Source: Psettodes erumei
Taxonomy: Eukaryota > Chordata > Actinopteri > Pleuronectiformes > Psettodidae
DNA: 64,000 nucleotides
Assembly (NCBI GenBank): GCA_016785225.1
Contig: JAFBJZ010000510.1
Coordinates: 930,001 to 994,000 of the forward strand
Reading direction: 5' to 3'
Part shown: positions 1 to 12,215 of the stretch, piece after piece
Layout: each line of letters opens with the position of its first letter
Numbering within the stretch: position 1 is the first letter of the stretch
Notes under the pieces: model-generated
What the model was told of the DNA's origin: nothing
Database searches by the model: none
What the model saw: the letters and a program-made list of their open reading frames with translations, nothing else
Position numbers and translations under genes: made by a program

Positions 1-560
1 AAAGAGGAAAAACAGGACACAAGAGAGGAGCTGAAAAGAAGAGTAGAGAAGTAGAAGAGAAGGAGCCAAGATAGGGAACACAGCTAAGTTAAAGAGGAGA
101 GTATACAAGTACAAAAAGAAACGACGAGAGAAGAAAAGAGCAAAAAAATGAGGACAGAAGATGAAAAAAGAAGAAAAGGGAGCACAAAAACCAAAGAGGA
201 CAGAAGAGAAGAAAGGGGAAAACTGTCCCCGAGAGAGGGGAAAAACAAGGACACTATAGGGGAAAAAAGAAAGGAACAAAAACAGTGAACAGAAGAAAAC
301 AAGGCAATGAGGGGGAAAAAGGAGTAAAGCAGAAGGAAGATAAGATTAAAAGAAATGGACAAAAGAAGATGAAAAGATGATAAATCACAAAGAACAGCAG
401 AGAAAAGAACAGAACAGAAATTAAAGAGAAAGAGTAAAGCAGGGTGGAGGAGAGAAGAAAATAAAGGATAGGATGACGGCAGGAGAACATTAAGAGAAAT
501 AAAGAAGGGGAGAAGAAGTGAAGAGAGATGAAGAGAAAATGAGTTTAAAAAAAAAAAAAA
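1..560. repeat. polypurine (GA/A-rich) low-complexity tract
   Basis: For about 560 bases the plus strand is overwhelmingly A and G, with only scattered C and T, ending in an A run near 549-560. It is not a clean short-unit microsatellite; units such as GAAAAG, AGAGA and GGGGAAAA drift along its length. The corresponding transcript strand of atrn would be polypyrimidine. It continues to the window edge, so its full length is unknown. Confidence 0.85.
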
Positions 561-3500
561 GGAGGCGAGAAGGAAGAAGTGAATCGAGGGCCGGAGAAGC
601 GAGGGGGCGGGAGCGCGTGTTTGCGCTGCGATCTGATTCGCTGCCGATCCCCCCGAGGGGCCTGGGACCCGCGTCGGGAGTAGCCTCGCCCCTGGAGATG
701 CATGGCCCCTGTCAGGGGGCTCCGAGCCACGCCGCTGAAGCAGCCCCGTGATTCTGCACTACATGTGCGTTCGGGGGTCATCCATCACAAAGTGCAGAGT
801 CACAGGTGCGCCCCGCCCGCCGAGCACTCCGCTGCGATTTCTGTAACAACGCCACAATTCCTACTTCTAAGTCTTGCTGCCTCCGCGCTCGGTATCGGCA
901 TTTAAATCTGCTCGAAAACGACTTCAGCTCCACCGCTTCTCTGGGATACGGTCTTCTGGACCGCCGTCTTTTCACGGCGCGATCTTTACATTTAAAGCCA
1001 CCCGACACTACAACTTAAGTGGCAGCAAGCTCTACTTTTAATCTGCTACACTGACACTCCTTTACGTTTCAATCTACAACACCAGTTTACCTCTCACTGC
1101 GCTCAATCCCTACGTTAAAATTTACTTTTCTTTCTTACTTCTAATTCTTACAAATCTCAACAGCCAAAAAAGTTAGGACTTGGTTCAACGGGAGCTCCAC
1201 CAATTCTATACGTCTGTTTACTCCTGTGGAGTACTGCCAACTCTATACTGCGTGCAGTATATGGCAAAAAGGTTAAAGGTTCAGTGTTTGGGATTTAGTG
1301 GCATCTAGTGGTAAAGGTGCAGATTGCATCCAAATGATTATCCCTCTCCTCTCCCCTCCCTTTCCAAGCGTGGAGGAGAAGCTACGTTCGGGAGATGAAA
1401 AAACAGGAAAGGTCCTCTCTGGAGCCAGCGTTTGGTTTGTCTGTTCCAGGCTGCCGTAGAAACAACATGCCGAGCTCATTGGGAGAAGACCCGCGTCCAC
1501 TGTCGATGTAAAAGGACTCATTTTAAGGTGTCCCAAACATTGCAATTCTTAGTTTCAGGTGATTATCCACTACAACATAATTCTGAATATTGTATTCCTT
1601 CTTGCCAGTAGATGCTCCAGGGGGGCTGTGTGAAGTCTGGTAAATGTCGTCACATGACGTCACTTGACTCAGCTGAGGCTGGAGGCTAAACGTTATGAAA
1701 AATGAGGAATGACCAAGTTTGCCAGACCTCCAGAGCCTGCGCCTCATCTCTGCCTGATCCGACCTGAGCCGCTACTAACGCACCACGCCCGAATCTCCGA
1801 AAAGACTGTCAGCAGCTGAGCTGCATAATGGTGGTGCCAGGTCTTGATAAGGGAGAAGGAAAAAAACTTTTCTGCTGCATTGATTTTTCAAAAAATCTTT
1901 CTTTTCCTAACTATCCCAACAAAGCATTTATCAAACGGACAGTTTACCCAAATCACCGATAAATAAATAAATAAATTTGGGGGGACACTTATTGTCGTGA
2001 TGCAGTTGGATTTGATGAATTGAATCTGCCTCCACAGCGACATAATGGAGGTGAAACAAGTTTGTTGTGCTCACAGTCAACACTGCAGAGAATGTGGCAG
2101 TTTCACTGGAACTACCGCACCTGCGTGCGGATATTTTCTGTGAAAGCGTTTGGTAAGAAAGCGCTGGGACACAGGAGTCTGATTTCTATCCTCATCATCC
2201 CCCTTTGTTCAAGCCGCTTTCGCGCGCACGCTGCAACCCTGAACTTTTCTCCACGTTACCCAGAGGAGCTGTATGCGTGAACGCAAATGTCAGAATCAGC
2301 TGGGCCGCACATTACACGGGCTTTACCCTGCCAGCTCCCCGGCTCCGCGTCTGGGTAATGTCCAGTTGAGCCGAATATGAATATATGAATAGAGCCCGGT
2401 CGTCGTCGCTGACAATTCCCAGGGAGCAAGCGGGCGTGTTGATGCCATTTCTCCTCTGCCCCCTGCACACTGCACCCCCCCCCCCACAAAACCAAATTGG
2501 GTATTTCCAGCAGGTGTGAACACATTTCACACAAACTGTCTCCGCTTGTCCTTTCCAGGTGTGAAAGGGCAGCTGCGGACAGTGACCAGACCTGACGATG
2601 TCCGGAGCTTTCATACTGTACTGACTCCACTAACCGCCAGGGACAGTGATACCCCAGTGCATGAATGTGATGTGTCTCGTTTCCTGAGGCCGCGTGCTTT
2701 CTCTCTCAGTCGAGATGACTGAATACACTGCGTTGCCACGTGTAAGATGGAGAGATGGAGAGTTTGCAGTTGTCTTCATTCAAAGGCTGCTGAGAAACGG
2801 TTCCCACAAACGGTCGGCAGCCAGGATTTTGTATTATCTACAGTCATTTCACAAAGACAACCTCACAGTTTCATCATGACTGCATTTCTTGGTTTTTAGT
2901 TGTGTTTAAGAAAAAGGGGTTTGTGCACTTGTGACTCAAACCTTGAACCGGACCTCGTGAGCCTGGTTTGATCAGATGTTGTCCTGGCAACAGTATTGTG
3001 ACTCATTGTACATGCGGAGCTGCATTTTAAGAAACACAGAACCCCCTCTTTATAACTCTCTCTACTACCGTATATGGATGTCAGTATTTCAGTAACACAG
3101 ATGCTTCGATGCATCAAAACAAGACTCTCTTGGAAGAGGAATCATGATTTGAATTGCGTCCTCCACTGCTCTTTATATTCATGTAAGTGGGCGTTTTATT
3201 TTTTTCTTTCCAAATGAAGTATGTCTCGATGTTGGAAGCGAACTCTCTGCACGTTTCTGGGTACTGCCTTCGTCTACATTACATTACATCCTCTCGTCTG
3301 CATGTGTTTAACACCGAGTCTTAACTGATTTCATTCCCATTAGAATTCACTGCCTGCCCACAATAACCGGCTGTAACTGCTGTAAAATGCGCTGTGTTAT
3401 TCATCAGCAGCCCACTTCCATCATCATCATCTGGCCTTCATGCGCTGTCCCGGCAAATGTACACTGCACTGACCCTCATTAGGTGCACTAGACCTTCACG

Positions 3501-3739
3501 ACACTTCAAACTCTCCTCCTTAAGTGCGCTCAATTTAGACTCCTTGGCTCGCTGCAAACTAATGGAATCACCTCAGCAGAGTTCAGACTCAGGAATGACT
3601 CAAAACACATGGCGCGAGGAATATCTAGAACTTCAGTGCCTGTAATCACCAGCCGCTGTCGATGGCGCAAGCCAGTCTGGGCAAAAGGCAGATGTCTGGG
3701 GACGCGGTGTGGACTGCTGTAAGGAAAGGTCGCGCTCAC
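1..3739 (-). other. attractin intron (3' part outside window), non-coding
   Basis: This is the intron downstream of the cytoplasmic-tail exon. Bases 1-560 are an almost pure purine tract. Bases 600-1000 are moderately CpG-rich. A run of C near 2469 and a short AATA repeat near 1962 are the only other low-complexity parts. I looked on the minus strand for the expected final attractin exons (a tail ending with a basic, Gln/Pro-rich stretch) and did not see them. No repeat family was recognised outside the purine tract. Confidence 0.7.
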
Positions 3740-3847
3740 CTTGACGTTTCCTCCTATCAGGTCAGGCGGCTCCTCATCCGTCTCCAAGGCGACGTTGATG
3801 GTGGCGAAAGGCCGGCTCGCCATCTGCTGCATCTCTCTCAGCAGTTG
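3740..3847 (-). CDS. atrn: attractin exon: cytoplasmic tail with MASRPF motif
   Basis: The exon is 108 nt, exactly 36 codons, phase 0 to phase 0, with acceptor CCCCCTAG and donor GTGAGC. It encodes QLLREMQQMASRPFATINVA and then LETDEEPPDLIGGNVK. The MASRPF motif is shared by the tails of attractin, attractin-like 1 and MEGF8. It is reported to be needed for recruiting the E3 ubiquitin ligase MGRN1, in line with the shared mahogany/mahoganoid phenotypes in mouse. The acidic ETDEEPPDLIGG part matches attractin and not the attractin-like 1 tail as I remember it, and is the main reason for choosing atrn. The remaining tail codons and stop were not found between base 1 and this exon and presumably lie beyond the left edge. 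Confidence 0.94.
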
Positions 3848-5959
3848 CTAGGGGGAAGGAGGAAGAAGAAGAGGAGAGGGGTTGCGAAGGTCATTGACAG
3901 GTAAACACGGACTGTCTACAGTCTATTCTCCAATCAACTGCCCAGAATGACCCTGGTGTGTTTCATCCCTGGTTGCCAAGTCAAAATTCATAAAGCGCTG
4001 GTGAGTTGTATTTAAAGGACTAGTGCACAAAGTAGTAGTAGTAACCAATTTTTTTGGCTGTTCAGGTTAGTGCAGGAGGATGTAAACAGCACTGATTAAT
4101 TTATCACATGGACCTTGGCCAAAGGAAGAAGGAGGGAGTCAACGATGAGAGAGCGAAGGGGGAGTGTGAGGGGGAAGAAGAGAGGAGATGATGATGTCAA
4201 AGGAGCCAATGGGCTGCAGAGAAACAAAACACGTCAACTGCCAAGTGACAAAGACCTGGGTAGCAGCGGCGAGCACCTTGAAACAAAACCCCCATAACCC
4301 CTGCAACCATTGTACAAGCAAGAAAAACACGGAGAGAAATACAGAAAAGGAAGTGAAACGCATTGGAAAAAAACTAGGTCTAATTGATTACACTATTTGT
4401 TTGAACCTCATCTCCCGGCGCCTCGGCTCATAAAGGAAGCCGAACAAGCGACAAAGGAGTGTGTTTGTTTGTGGAGATGTGTGCAGACAGACAATCAAAA
4501 GAAGCTTGACACAATCCATTGGCCCCTGTCTCATTACAGTGAGTCGCTGGCAGAGGATAGGTGCAACTAAAAGGCAGCACTGCTAATCAACTTGAAAGCG
4601 CACACAGCACAACTCACACGTTATGTCTGTGTTAACGCGTGGTCGGGGGGTGGGGTGTTGGTGTTGGTGTTGGTGGTGGGAGGGGGGGCTTACGGTCAAG
4701 GCCGCCACGAGAGGTGACGGCCTCCGAGTCAACACAACTTGCAATTAATCTGCTAAGTGGTTTCACCCCCCTGTGAGGCTGTTGATTGTGGTGTTGACAT
4801 GTGAGCGTCTTTTCTCTGGATTTGATGTCTTATAATCACATCCCACAGTTAACAGAGGGGAAAAAAAAGACATGAAGTGGCTTTTTTCTCTCTGCACAAA
4901 AGCCTGAAGAAAAAAATTCTAAATTTACTGTCCCTTATTTTGTCCCTTTTTAGTTTGTGTATAAGCCAACTCATGAAATTACTGCATGTAACTGCAGATG
5001 TGTGTCAGTACTCTCCTCTCTGTTGGAACAGCTGGACATGGAAGAGCTGAACTGTTATTTTACTCGAGTCACTACATGCAAAGGACAATGTTCCGTTTTT
5101 AGGGAAAGTGCTTAATTCACATTCTCTCATGTCTGTCCTTTACATATGAAGCTGCAGTCGACAACCGGCTGACTTAGCTTAAAGCAAATTCTGGACAGGG
5201 AGCAGCTTCAGTTTTTTATACAGCTTAGACAAAGATGATAAAACACATTGGTTCCTGAGGTGTACAGGTGCTGGAGGGCGTCTTCTTTTAATACCATCTT
5301 TACCTTTTACTTTCCAGCTTCATGTTGAATTTGAGAGCTTCTGAATTAATAGGAGTGGCGTGAACCTTATCACACTCAGTGATTAAGCATAACTTCTTTT
5401 AACCTTTTTAAAATAAAAAAGGGCTTAAGTGGATCAACATCAAAAAAACAAGTTTTGACCAGTTTTTGGTCAGGAGTTATGTAAGTTATCAATATGTATG
5501 CATACTGTATATTTTGTGCTTAGGGCTTCACATATATGAGTGTAAACTTTCTTTTACTTAATCCCATAATACTGGAGTCTTTTTTTTAAAGTTCATCAGA
5601 GAAATTAAGCAATTTCTGAGATATAACCTCCTCTAGTACAGTAATTGGGATGGTAATTATTTTTGACATTTTGAATATGAAAGGATAAATCAATTCATGG
5701 TGAAATATAATTGGCAGAGTAATCCGTAACAAAAATAATTCTTATAATAGCAGCCCTAAACCATTCAATGCTTTTTGCATTTCTTACAAACTAGTCAATG
5801 TTAAAAGATTGACCTGAACACACACACACACGCTGTCATATGACAGAAGAAGCGCAGAAATGTTACCTGCATACTGCATGCCTGAAAAGTCATTTACTGT
5901 TCACACAGCTTCAGCTGCAGCTGCCTTAGACTGTAGTAAATGTGGCACACTAACGCTTG

Positions 5960-6560
5960 ATGACGATTGCTCTTTAAACCATCTCAAGGACGATTTGTCT
6001 CCTACTTAACAGGCAGGTCTTCCTCAGTTAAAGCTGGGATCTTCTCCTTCTCTACGGCCCCACATCACATGTGGTGTACTTCAAGGTTCCATTGTAGGGC
6101 CCATTTTATTTGCTTTGTATATGATGCCTTTAGTTTCCACCTTTCACAAGTGCAACGTCTCGTTTCACTGCCGCGCAACAAGAAGTGAATATTTCTGGAT
6201 CCGTCTTTGTGGTGGCAGCTCCAACACTTTGGAATAGCTTGCCGCTGTTCCTCTCCACTAGCACATTTTACACAAAACTCTGTATGTACATATATTTTCA
6301 ATAGTCTTTGGTTACTCTTACTGGTCTTAGTATTTCAGTATATTAGAATTACTTCATTTGATTAATTTTCTGTTTTACATTGTTGTACATAATTTGATAC
6401 TGCCTTGTATTTTATCAGTGATATCTTTGTTGTTATTTGTGCCTTCTTTACTATTTTCGCTTTTGCAACTGATACTATTTCTCTGTTTACTATTTCACTA
6501 TTTCTGTGGCTCTAGTACAACTCTGGTTGTTTTAAACATGCCATGAATAAATTCTTTTAG
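5960..6560 (+). mobile_element. truncated non-LTR retrotransposon (L2-like LINE) fragment
   Basis: Bases 6070-6126 read CGVLQGSIVGPILFALYM on the plus strand. This matches the GVPQGSILGP.LF..Y reverse-transcriptase block of L2/Jockey-type LINEs. Before it, YLTGRSSSVK fits the usual upstream SYL.GR motif. After it, VSFHCRATR is a damaged form of the VSFHCYADD catalytic block, so the active site is lost. Bases 6211-6280 then read VVAAPTLWNSLPLFL, the well-known C-terminal AAP.LWN.LP motif of the same ORF. The RT middle has therefore been deleted between about 6180 and 6190. The fragment seems to end near an AATAAA at 6545. Orientation is opposite to atrn. Confidence 0.8.
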
Positions 6561-9069
6561 ATTTGACTTATGTTTTCAATTGGTGCGGCCTGCTTTCTGC
6601 AGCCACTTTCCAAAAGGCTTTATTAAATGAACTCATTATTGCAAAAGAAAGTTCATTAGCAAATTTACTAGTCAATAAAACATTAAAGAATCAGAATCAG
6701 AGCACTACTTACTTTGAAGGAGAGCAGTATAAGAGCGGGTTTATAAAAAGCTCCCACACCAAACAGAAGGAAACTAAAAGCCAAATCCATCATGACAAGC
6801 AAAACTACAGGCAGAATCTATAAATAATAACAGTGTGAATGATAATTGTAAAACAATGACGCCCATAAAGTATGAATGAGCCCAAACACAATGGCGTTGA
6901 GTTGCCTCATTACCATACGCACAAATAAAACCAGGCTGAGGCATCCGACATGCCCAGTCTTAAAAGTCTGCGCTCCTCACTGCCACCGCGGCAATCAACA
7001 CACAGAGAGAAATGAAAACGCAAATGAGCACATCGTTTTTGCTGAGTCCCGATTTGTCATGATTAGACGCCCCGCTGTGTGAAGCATCCCAGAGCCAGAT
7101 TATGTAGCCTTTTGTGAGTGTGAAGACAGCTGGGTGTGTAGCAACGCAACACGTTAAGCCCTCTTCCATCCATCCGGCCTCAGTGTTTGATTGAAATACC
7201 AATTTATTACAACACCAACTCCTTGAGTTAAGTAAAAATCCAATCTGCAACTTTCTGGTCATCAAAATCACCAATCAAACCTCAATACTCCTGCTATGAA
7301 CCCGGTTTCACTTTGAGTAAGATAAAAAAAAGTACTCCTAAACTCCTTAAAAAAAAATGTCATTCTTTTCAGGTGGACGCAACTTCACTCTCAGACTTGA
7401 TGCTGCAGGCCGAGCGCGGCAGCTTCATCATGACAGCATGCAGGGGAGGCGAGAATCTGCATGCAGGCAACATCCTTTTTCATAAGCGGAGCTCCTTGAG
7501 AGGCACAAAGCAACAGAATTGATTTACTGGATAAAAAGCAGATGGAGGAGCATTTGAATGTTGCAGTAAACAAACTTTTATAGATTCAGTCCTACTCCCT
7601 CAGCCTCTCTAAAAACAGCCGGCTCTCCCTGTACACGTAACCTTTGTTTTAACAGCGACATTTGGCTGAACATTTTTGTCGTATTCACACTTAGATATTT
7701 CTGCAACGCAACTGGGGATTGTCCACAATCAATAGCTTGTTCTGCTAAACATAAACTGCTCTAATGGAGAAGTTTCTAGATGAAATGTGAGTGTGACAAC
7801 ACTGGGATAAAAGTTTTTTAGTCGAGGACATTCCATCAGTCTCATTTCAAGTCCCATCAACCCAGACACAAGACCAATCAATGCCTTGAAAATAAAAAGG
7901 TTACTATCAATGTCTCTATGACTGCTGGCGTTGTTTTCAACAATTCATCTTCTGAAACTCAGAATTTTCGGATTTTATGAGTTGAAGCCTCCTTAATTGA
8001 TTTTTTGGTCACATAAAAAGCAACAAGCTGCAAAACACACACTTGGCATATTACCTCATAAATTTGCCTATTTATGCATTTAGCAACATTAGCATTTATT
8101 TGAAGGTGTGCGTTTGTCCGCCTGATGAACATAAGTCCAGTATTCACTGTACTTTTAGCTCTGTTTTGGTTTCCACCAACTCCTGAGTGAACTAGTTGGC
8201 CCTTTAGCTGCTAAATGCAGATGTTTAGCTGCTGCTTGTCAATTCTGATCATATCATTTTATTAAATGTTCATATAAAAATATTGATTTTTGCAGCTGTA
8301 ATGTACTGAAGAAGGTTTAAGATTTTATACGGGTTCCATGAACCTGCCAGTGAGAGGTAGTTATAAAATAGACCATCACTGGGCTGATTTTTCCATCCAG
8401 ATTAGGGGCACTGTGGCTGTCATGAAGCTTCTTTTTTACTGTCAGATGTGAGCAAGCTGCCACTATTGCAACCTGGGTCCTATTTGCAAAGCATCAGTCA
8501 TCATTATGACTGACTATAACAACATTATGCTTGCTAAATCCACCTTCTTAATTCCGGGATCAGACATGTAGCAAAAAGCAAAGTGTCTCAAAGACTGTGT
8601 CCCCAGAGTTCAGAACTGAGGTCTGCAGTTGAGGTGTGATACTGGACATGTGTGCTAGGCAATTAATGCAGACATAACTCTCTTTTCCCATCATTACACT
8701 GGGCAGTCCGTCCAGGTTCTTTAAACCAGCTTTCCTTCCAGTCCTGGCCCGCCTCTCTAACCCCCGCTCTGCTGCCAGGTAAAAAGAGACGTAATATGGA
8801 GAGCGACCGTCCTGGAAGGAATCCTACAGAAGATACAATTTGCACAAATCTCATTATGCTGTGCTGCGAGTAGGCAGCCGCTCTAAAGCAAACACTCAGC
8901 GCTCCAAAGATAACCAGAAGCCAGAGGAGTTACAGTGCAAGTCGCCTACTTATTAAAATTGGCACTTAGTTTTCTTCAGGGTAGTCAGAGTGTGAGTGTG
9001 TGTGTGAGCAAATATCTGGCTGTGGCAGAGAGAACCGTGTATATATAAACCTAATTATGATATGTGTGT

Positions 9070-9688
9070 CTAAACGGACACACACACACACACACACAAG
9101 CATGTGGGCAGGCTGCAGATACCTGCACGAAGACACAAGTGTGTGTGTGTATTTTCAGAAATGTAAATGAATTCTCTCAAACACACACACACACACACAC
9201 AAGGAATTGGAATTAATTCTGTCTGCACACGAGCAAACGTGCCTGCAGGTAAAGTGAGAATGTTTGAATTGAATGCACATATGTTAAGATAAAAATACAT
9301 AAACAACCACATGATGAGCGTGAATGCTTTAGTACAAAGATTATTGTTACTGTGTTATTGTCAATTGTTTCTTTAGTCGAGCAAAAATGCAAAACGTCTC
9401 CAGTGAGCTTTGTGCAAGATCTGTTGCTTTTCTTGGATTCTTATCGTTTAAAAGGGAATATTATTGGATGTTGGACAGTTTGTCGCACAAAACCAACAAT
9501 GTATAGATTATATATTAATTTCACACACTTTGTGTCGCTACAAACGACCCCTTGAACACAACACACTGTCAATTGGCACTGATCATAGCAGCTTTCACAC
9601 AGTAATCTATAGGTTGACCAATAATCAAAAAAATCATTTGATGTAGCCTTAAAACAAATGTGTGGATTCACACATACTTTCACTGACT

Positions 9689-9738
<50 letters not shown>

Positions 9739-9740
9739 AG
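9070..9740. repeat. cluster of CA/TG microsatellites
   Basis: There are (CA)n runs at 9077-9099, 9181-9201 and 9691-9736, and a short TG run near 9139. The longest is about 46 bp. Translations through them yield meaningless Thr-His or Cys-Val repeats. Confidence 0.95.
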
Positions 9741-10327
9741 CTGTATGAGAGAATTGTCTTTGAGCATTCTCAAAGTGAGCAGCGGTGTGCCAAAGAGATT
9801 GAGTGCATCAGCAGAGCGCACAGGAGCGGGTGGGGGCTGGCGGTAAAAAAAAGAGAAAAAAAAAAGCAAAATGCAGAGGAGAAACTGAAGAGAAAGGAAA
9901 ACGAGACAAAAGAGAAGTAAGGGAGGATGTCGGAGAGGGACGGGTGACGCAAACACGGCAAAGAGGACAAAGAAAAATGGGAGCAGAAAGAAAGACAAAG
10001 GAGTTTCAAAGACTTCGCCCCTGGGAAGAGGGGATGGAGCGCCTGGGCACGCCGAACATGCGCGCACTCGCACACAAAAAAAAAAAACACACACTGCCCG
10101 CGTGCAGCTATGCAGCACGTGGCCGGGTGCGCACACACTACATCAAGCCATTTATTTATTGATGCGCCGGTTTAAAAATGCTGTCGGTGGGAGAGCTCTC
10201 AATCATCCTTCAGCATCACTGAAGGAAAACTGCGGCGTGAGAGGCGTGAAGGGGGGGGGGGCGAGTGGAGAGGAAAAGAGGAGAGAGGAAATCTTTGTCT
10301 GTGAAACGACATTAGCTGCTTGCTGCT

Positions 10328-10530
10328 TCTCTCTCTCTCTCTCTCGCTTCATCTTTCCATCTCTCGGGCGGTGAGGTGGGGGGTAGAGGACGCACGCTGT
10401 GAATACTGACAAGGGAGCAGGCTTTGATCCCTCCCTCCCCTTTTCTTCCTCACTCTTTCCACACTCCTTTTCTTTTTTCTTCTTTTCGTCTCCCTTCCCC
10501 TGCCTTTCCGCCGCTGTCATTCGCCAGCTC

Positions 10531-10566
<36 letters not shown>

Positions 10567-10620
10567 ACCGCGGCCCCCTGCTGTCTGTGCCTGGCACCTC
10601 TCCATCCATCCATCCATCCC
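10328..10620. repeat. TC microsatellites and CATC tetranucleotide run
   Basis: There are (TC)n runs at about 10328-10346 and 10533-10562 and a (CATC)n run at about 10602-10619, within a pyrimidine-rich stretch (10420-10620). The region just upstream, 9840-10015, is purine-rich. Confidence 0.9.
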
Positions 10621-11894
10621 CGCCCTCCGTCCAAATCTGTTTATCTTGCTCCTGTACGTACTGTATGCTTTTCCACCGCCGCCTCGTCCACAGCGCCAAT
10701 CAATACTCCATCAAAGCCAAGGAAAAGGTGCAATGAAAACAAAGAGAAATGAAGAGAAATAAAGAAGCAGAGAGCTAGTGATGAGGTGGAATGGAAAAAT
10801 GAAGCGAGGAGAGTTTAGAAACAAAGTAAACCCCTCAAGAACAGCGATTACTGAGGGTATTCACTGAAAGAGCTTCAACACTCACGCCAACTCTGCAGCT
10901 CATTGCGTTTTCACAAAATCAATCACCTGGACAGTGCTTTGTCTTTTTTACTTTGTCTTTTTTTTTTTTTAGAGTTTGCACCGACCAAACAACAGGTGTT
11001 GCGAGCACAGTTAGACTGAATTTGACTTTCCGATGGCTGGCGGTTGCCGGACCAAAGCACGACTTGCATGACTAGCCCCGCAAAACTTAATATATCAAGA
11101 GATATCAGCGGCAGCTTAGTCTGCAACTTTCTCAATGAGGTTTTGTTTTTGTGCCGGTGCACAAGGCAGATGAGATTTACAGTTTTAACCCTGGTTATCG
11201 GTCTCCTCTTCTATTCCTGCCGCTGACAGCAGAGTAGCACCTGGCCCGACTTCAATTTGTCTCTGTTCTACGCGCCGCTCAGATCTAATATGTCCACAAC
11301 CGAATCACTGCAGCCGTTTACACCATTTGCATAATCTTGTTTCTTTTTTAAACTCTTGTGTCTAACCCCGCCTGTCCTCTGTGTCAGTGCCGCTGTTTCA
11401 CCTCATGACTGTCACGATGAGACACAGGTTAGTTTACTGTGCATTACTTCTGCTGACTGCTGATAATATGGAAACTGAGTTGCCACTGAGCTGCCAGACC
11501 GGACCATCATTTAACATCTGCTAATCAAGACCGTGTAATGCAGTCCAAAGGTCCGGCTCAAGTGCGTAAGTGGGCCTCGAGTCAAGATAGCTTCATCCAA
11601 TTAAATTAAATCTCATGCTTGCTTCCTCACTGGCTCATAAACAGAGCCTCGTCGCGTCCCTGGAGAATGGAGCGCGATGCGAGGGACAGCCAGTCGCTGT
11701 GCAGGGACCACAACACAAGTGTGGCGTGATAAAATGGGTGTAGCCGAGGAGGAGCCTGACTGATTATTCTGTTAAAATGAACATCATCTGCCAACAACAT
11801 TATATACTTGGTTTTGTCTCTGTCTGGTAGCATGATTATGCGAAAAGTAAGACAGGGATTTTTTTTTTTTTTTTTAGCAGAGGTGGCTCATGTT

Positions 11895-12215
11895 CTACGC
11901 CATTAAATTGTGGTGTGATCCAGATCTGGATCCAGGAAACTTTTAACAGATTCTTCACCATTGCTAGATCAAAATTCCCCATTAAGAGTCATATCTCCAA
12001 AAATGTATAAAGATTTAAAGTAAGTGGGGCGACCTGCAGGGTTAGGATGCAGACCACATAAGCAGCAGGGTCCAGGTTTGACTCCCGGCCAGTCGGACAA
12101 TTTGCTGTGTCATCCTCCTAGACTCTCTCCAAAAATGTCAAAAACATCACAGATCATCTTCTGGATTTGAGGGAATGTTCAGCTTTGGTGGAGGTCTGCA
12201 CTCTCACATTACTTT
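11895..12215 (+). repeat. dispersed repeat containing a tRNA-like SINE segment
   Basis: The stretch 12075-12085 reads GGTTTGACTCC, close to the RNA polymerase III B-box consensus GGTTCRANNCC. The sequence before it (GGTTAGGATGCAGACCACAT) resembles the first half of a tRNA gene, as in tRNA-derived fish SINEs. The flanks (GATCTGGATCCAGGAAACTT on the left, GGTGGAGGTCTGCACTCTC on the right) are wording I recognise from dispersed repeats common in teleosts, suggesting that the SINE landed in an older repeat. No full tRNA cloverleaf or poly-A tail is evident. Family names are not assigned. Confidence 0.5.

Noticed and set aside
1..3739. Final attractin exons and stop codon
   Set aside because: I searched the minus strand by eye for the conserved tail wording and splice sites and did not find them. 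They are probably beyond the left edge.
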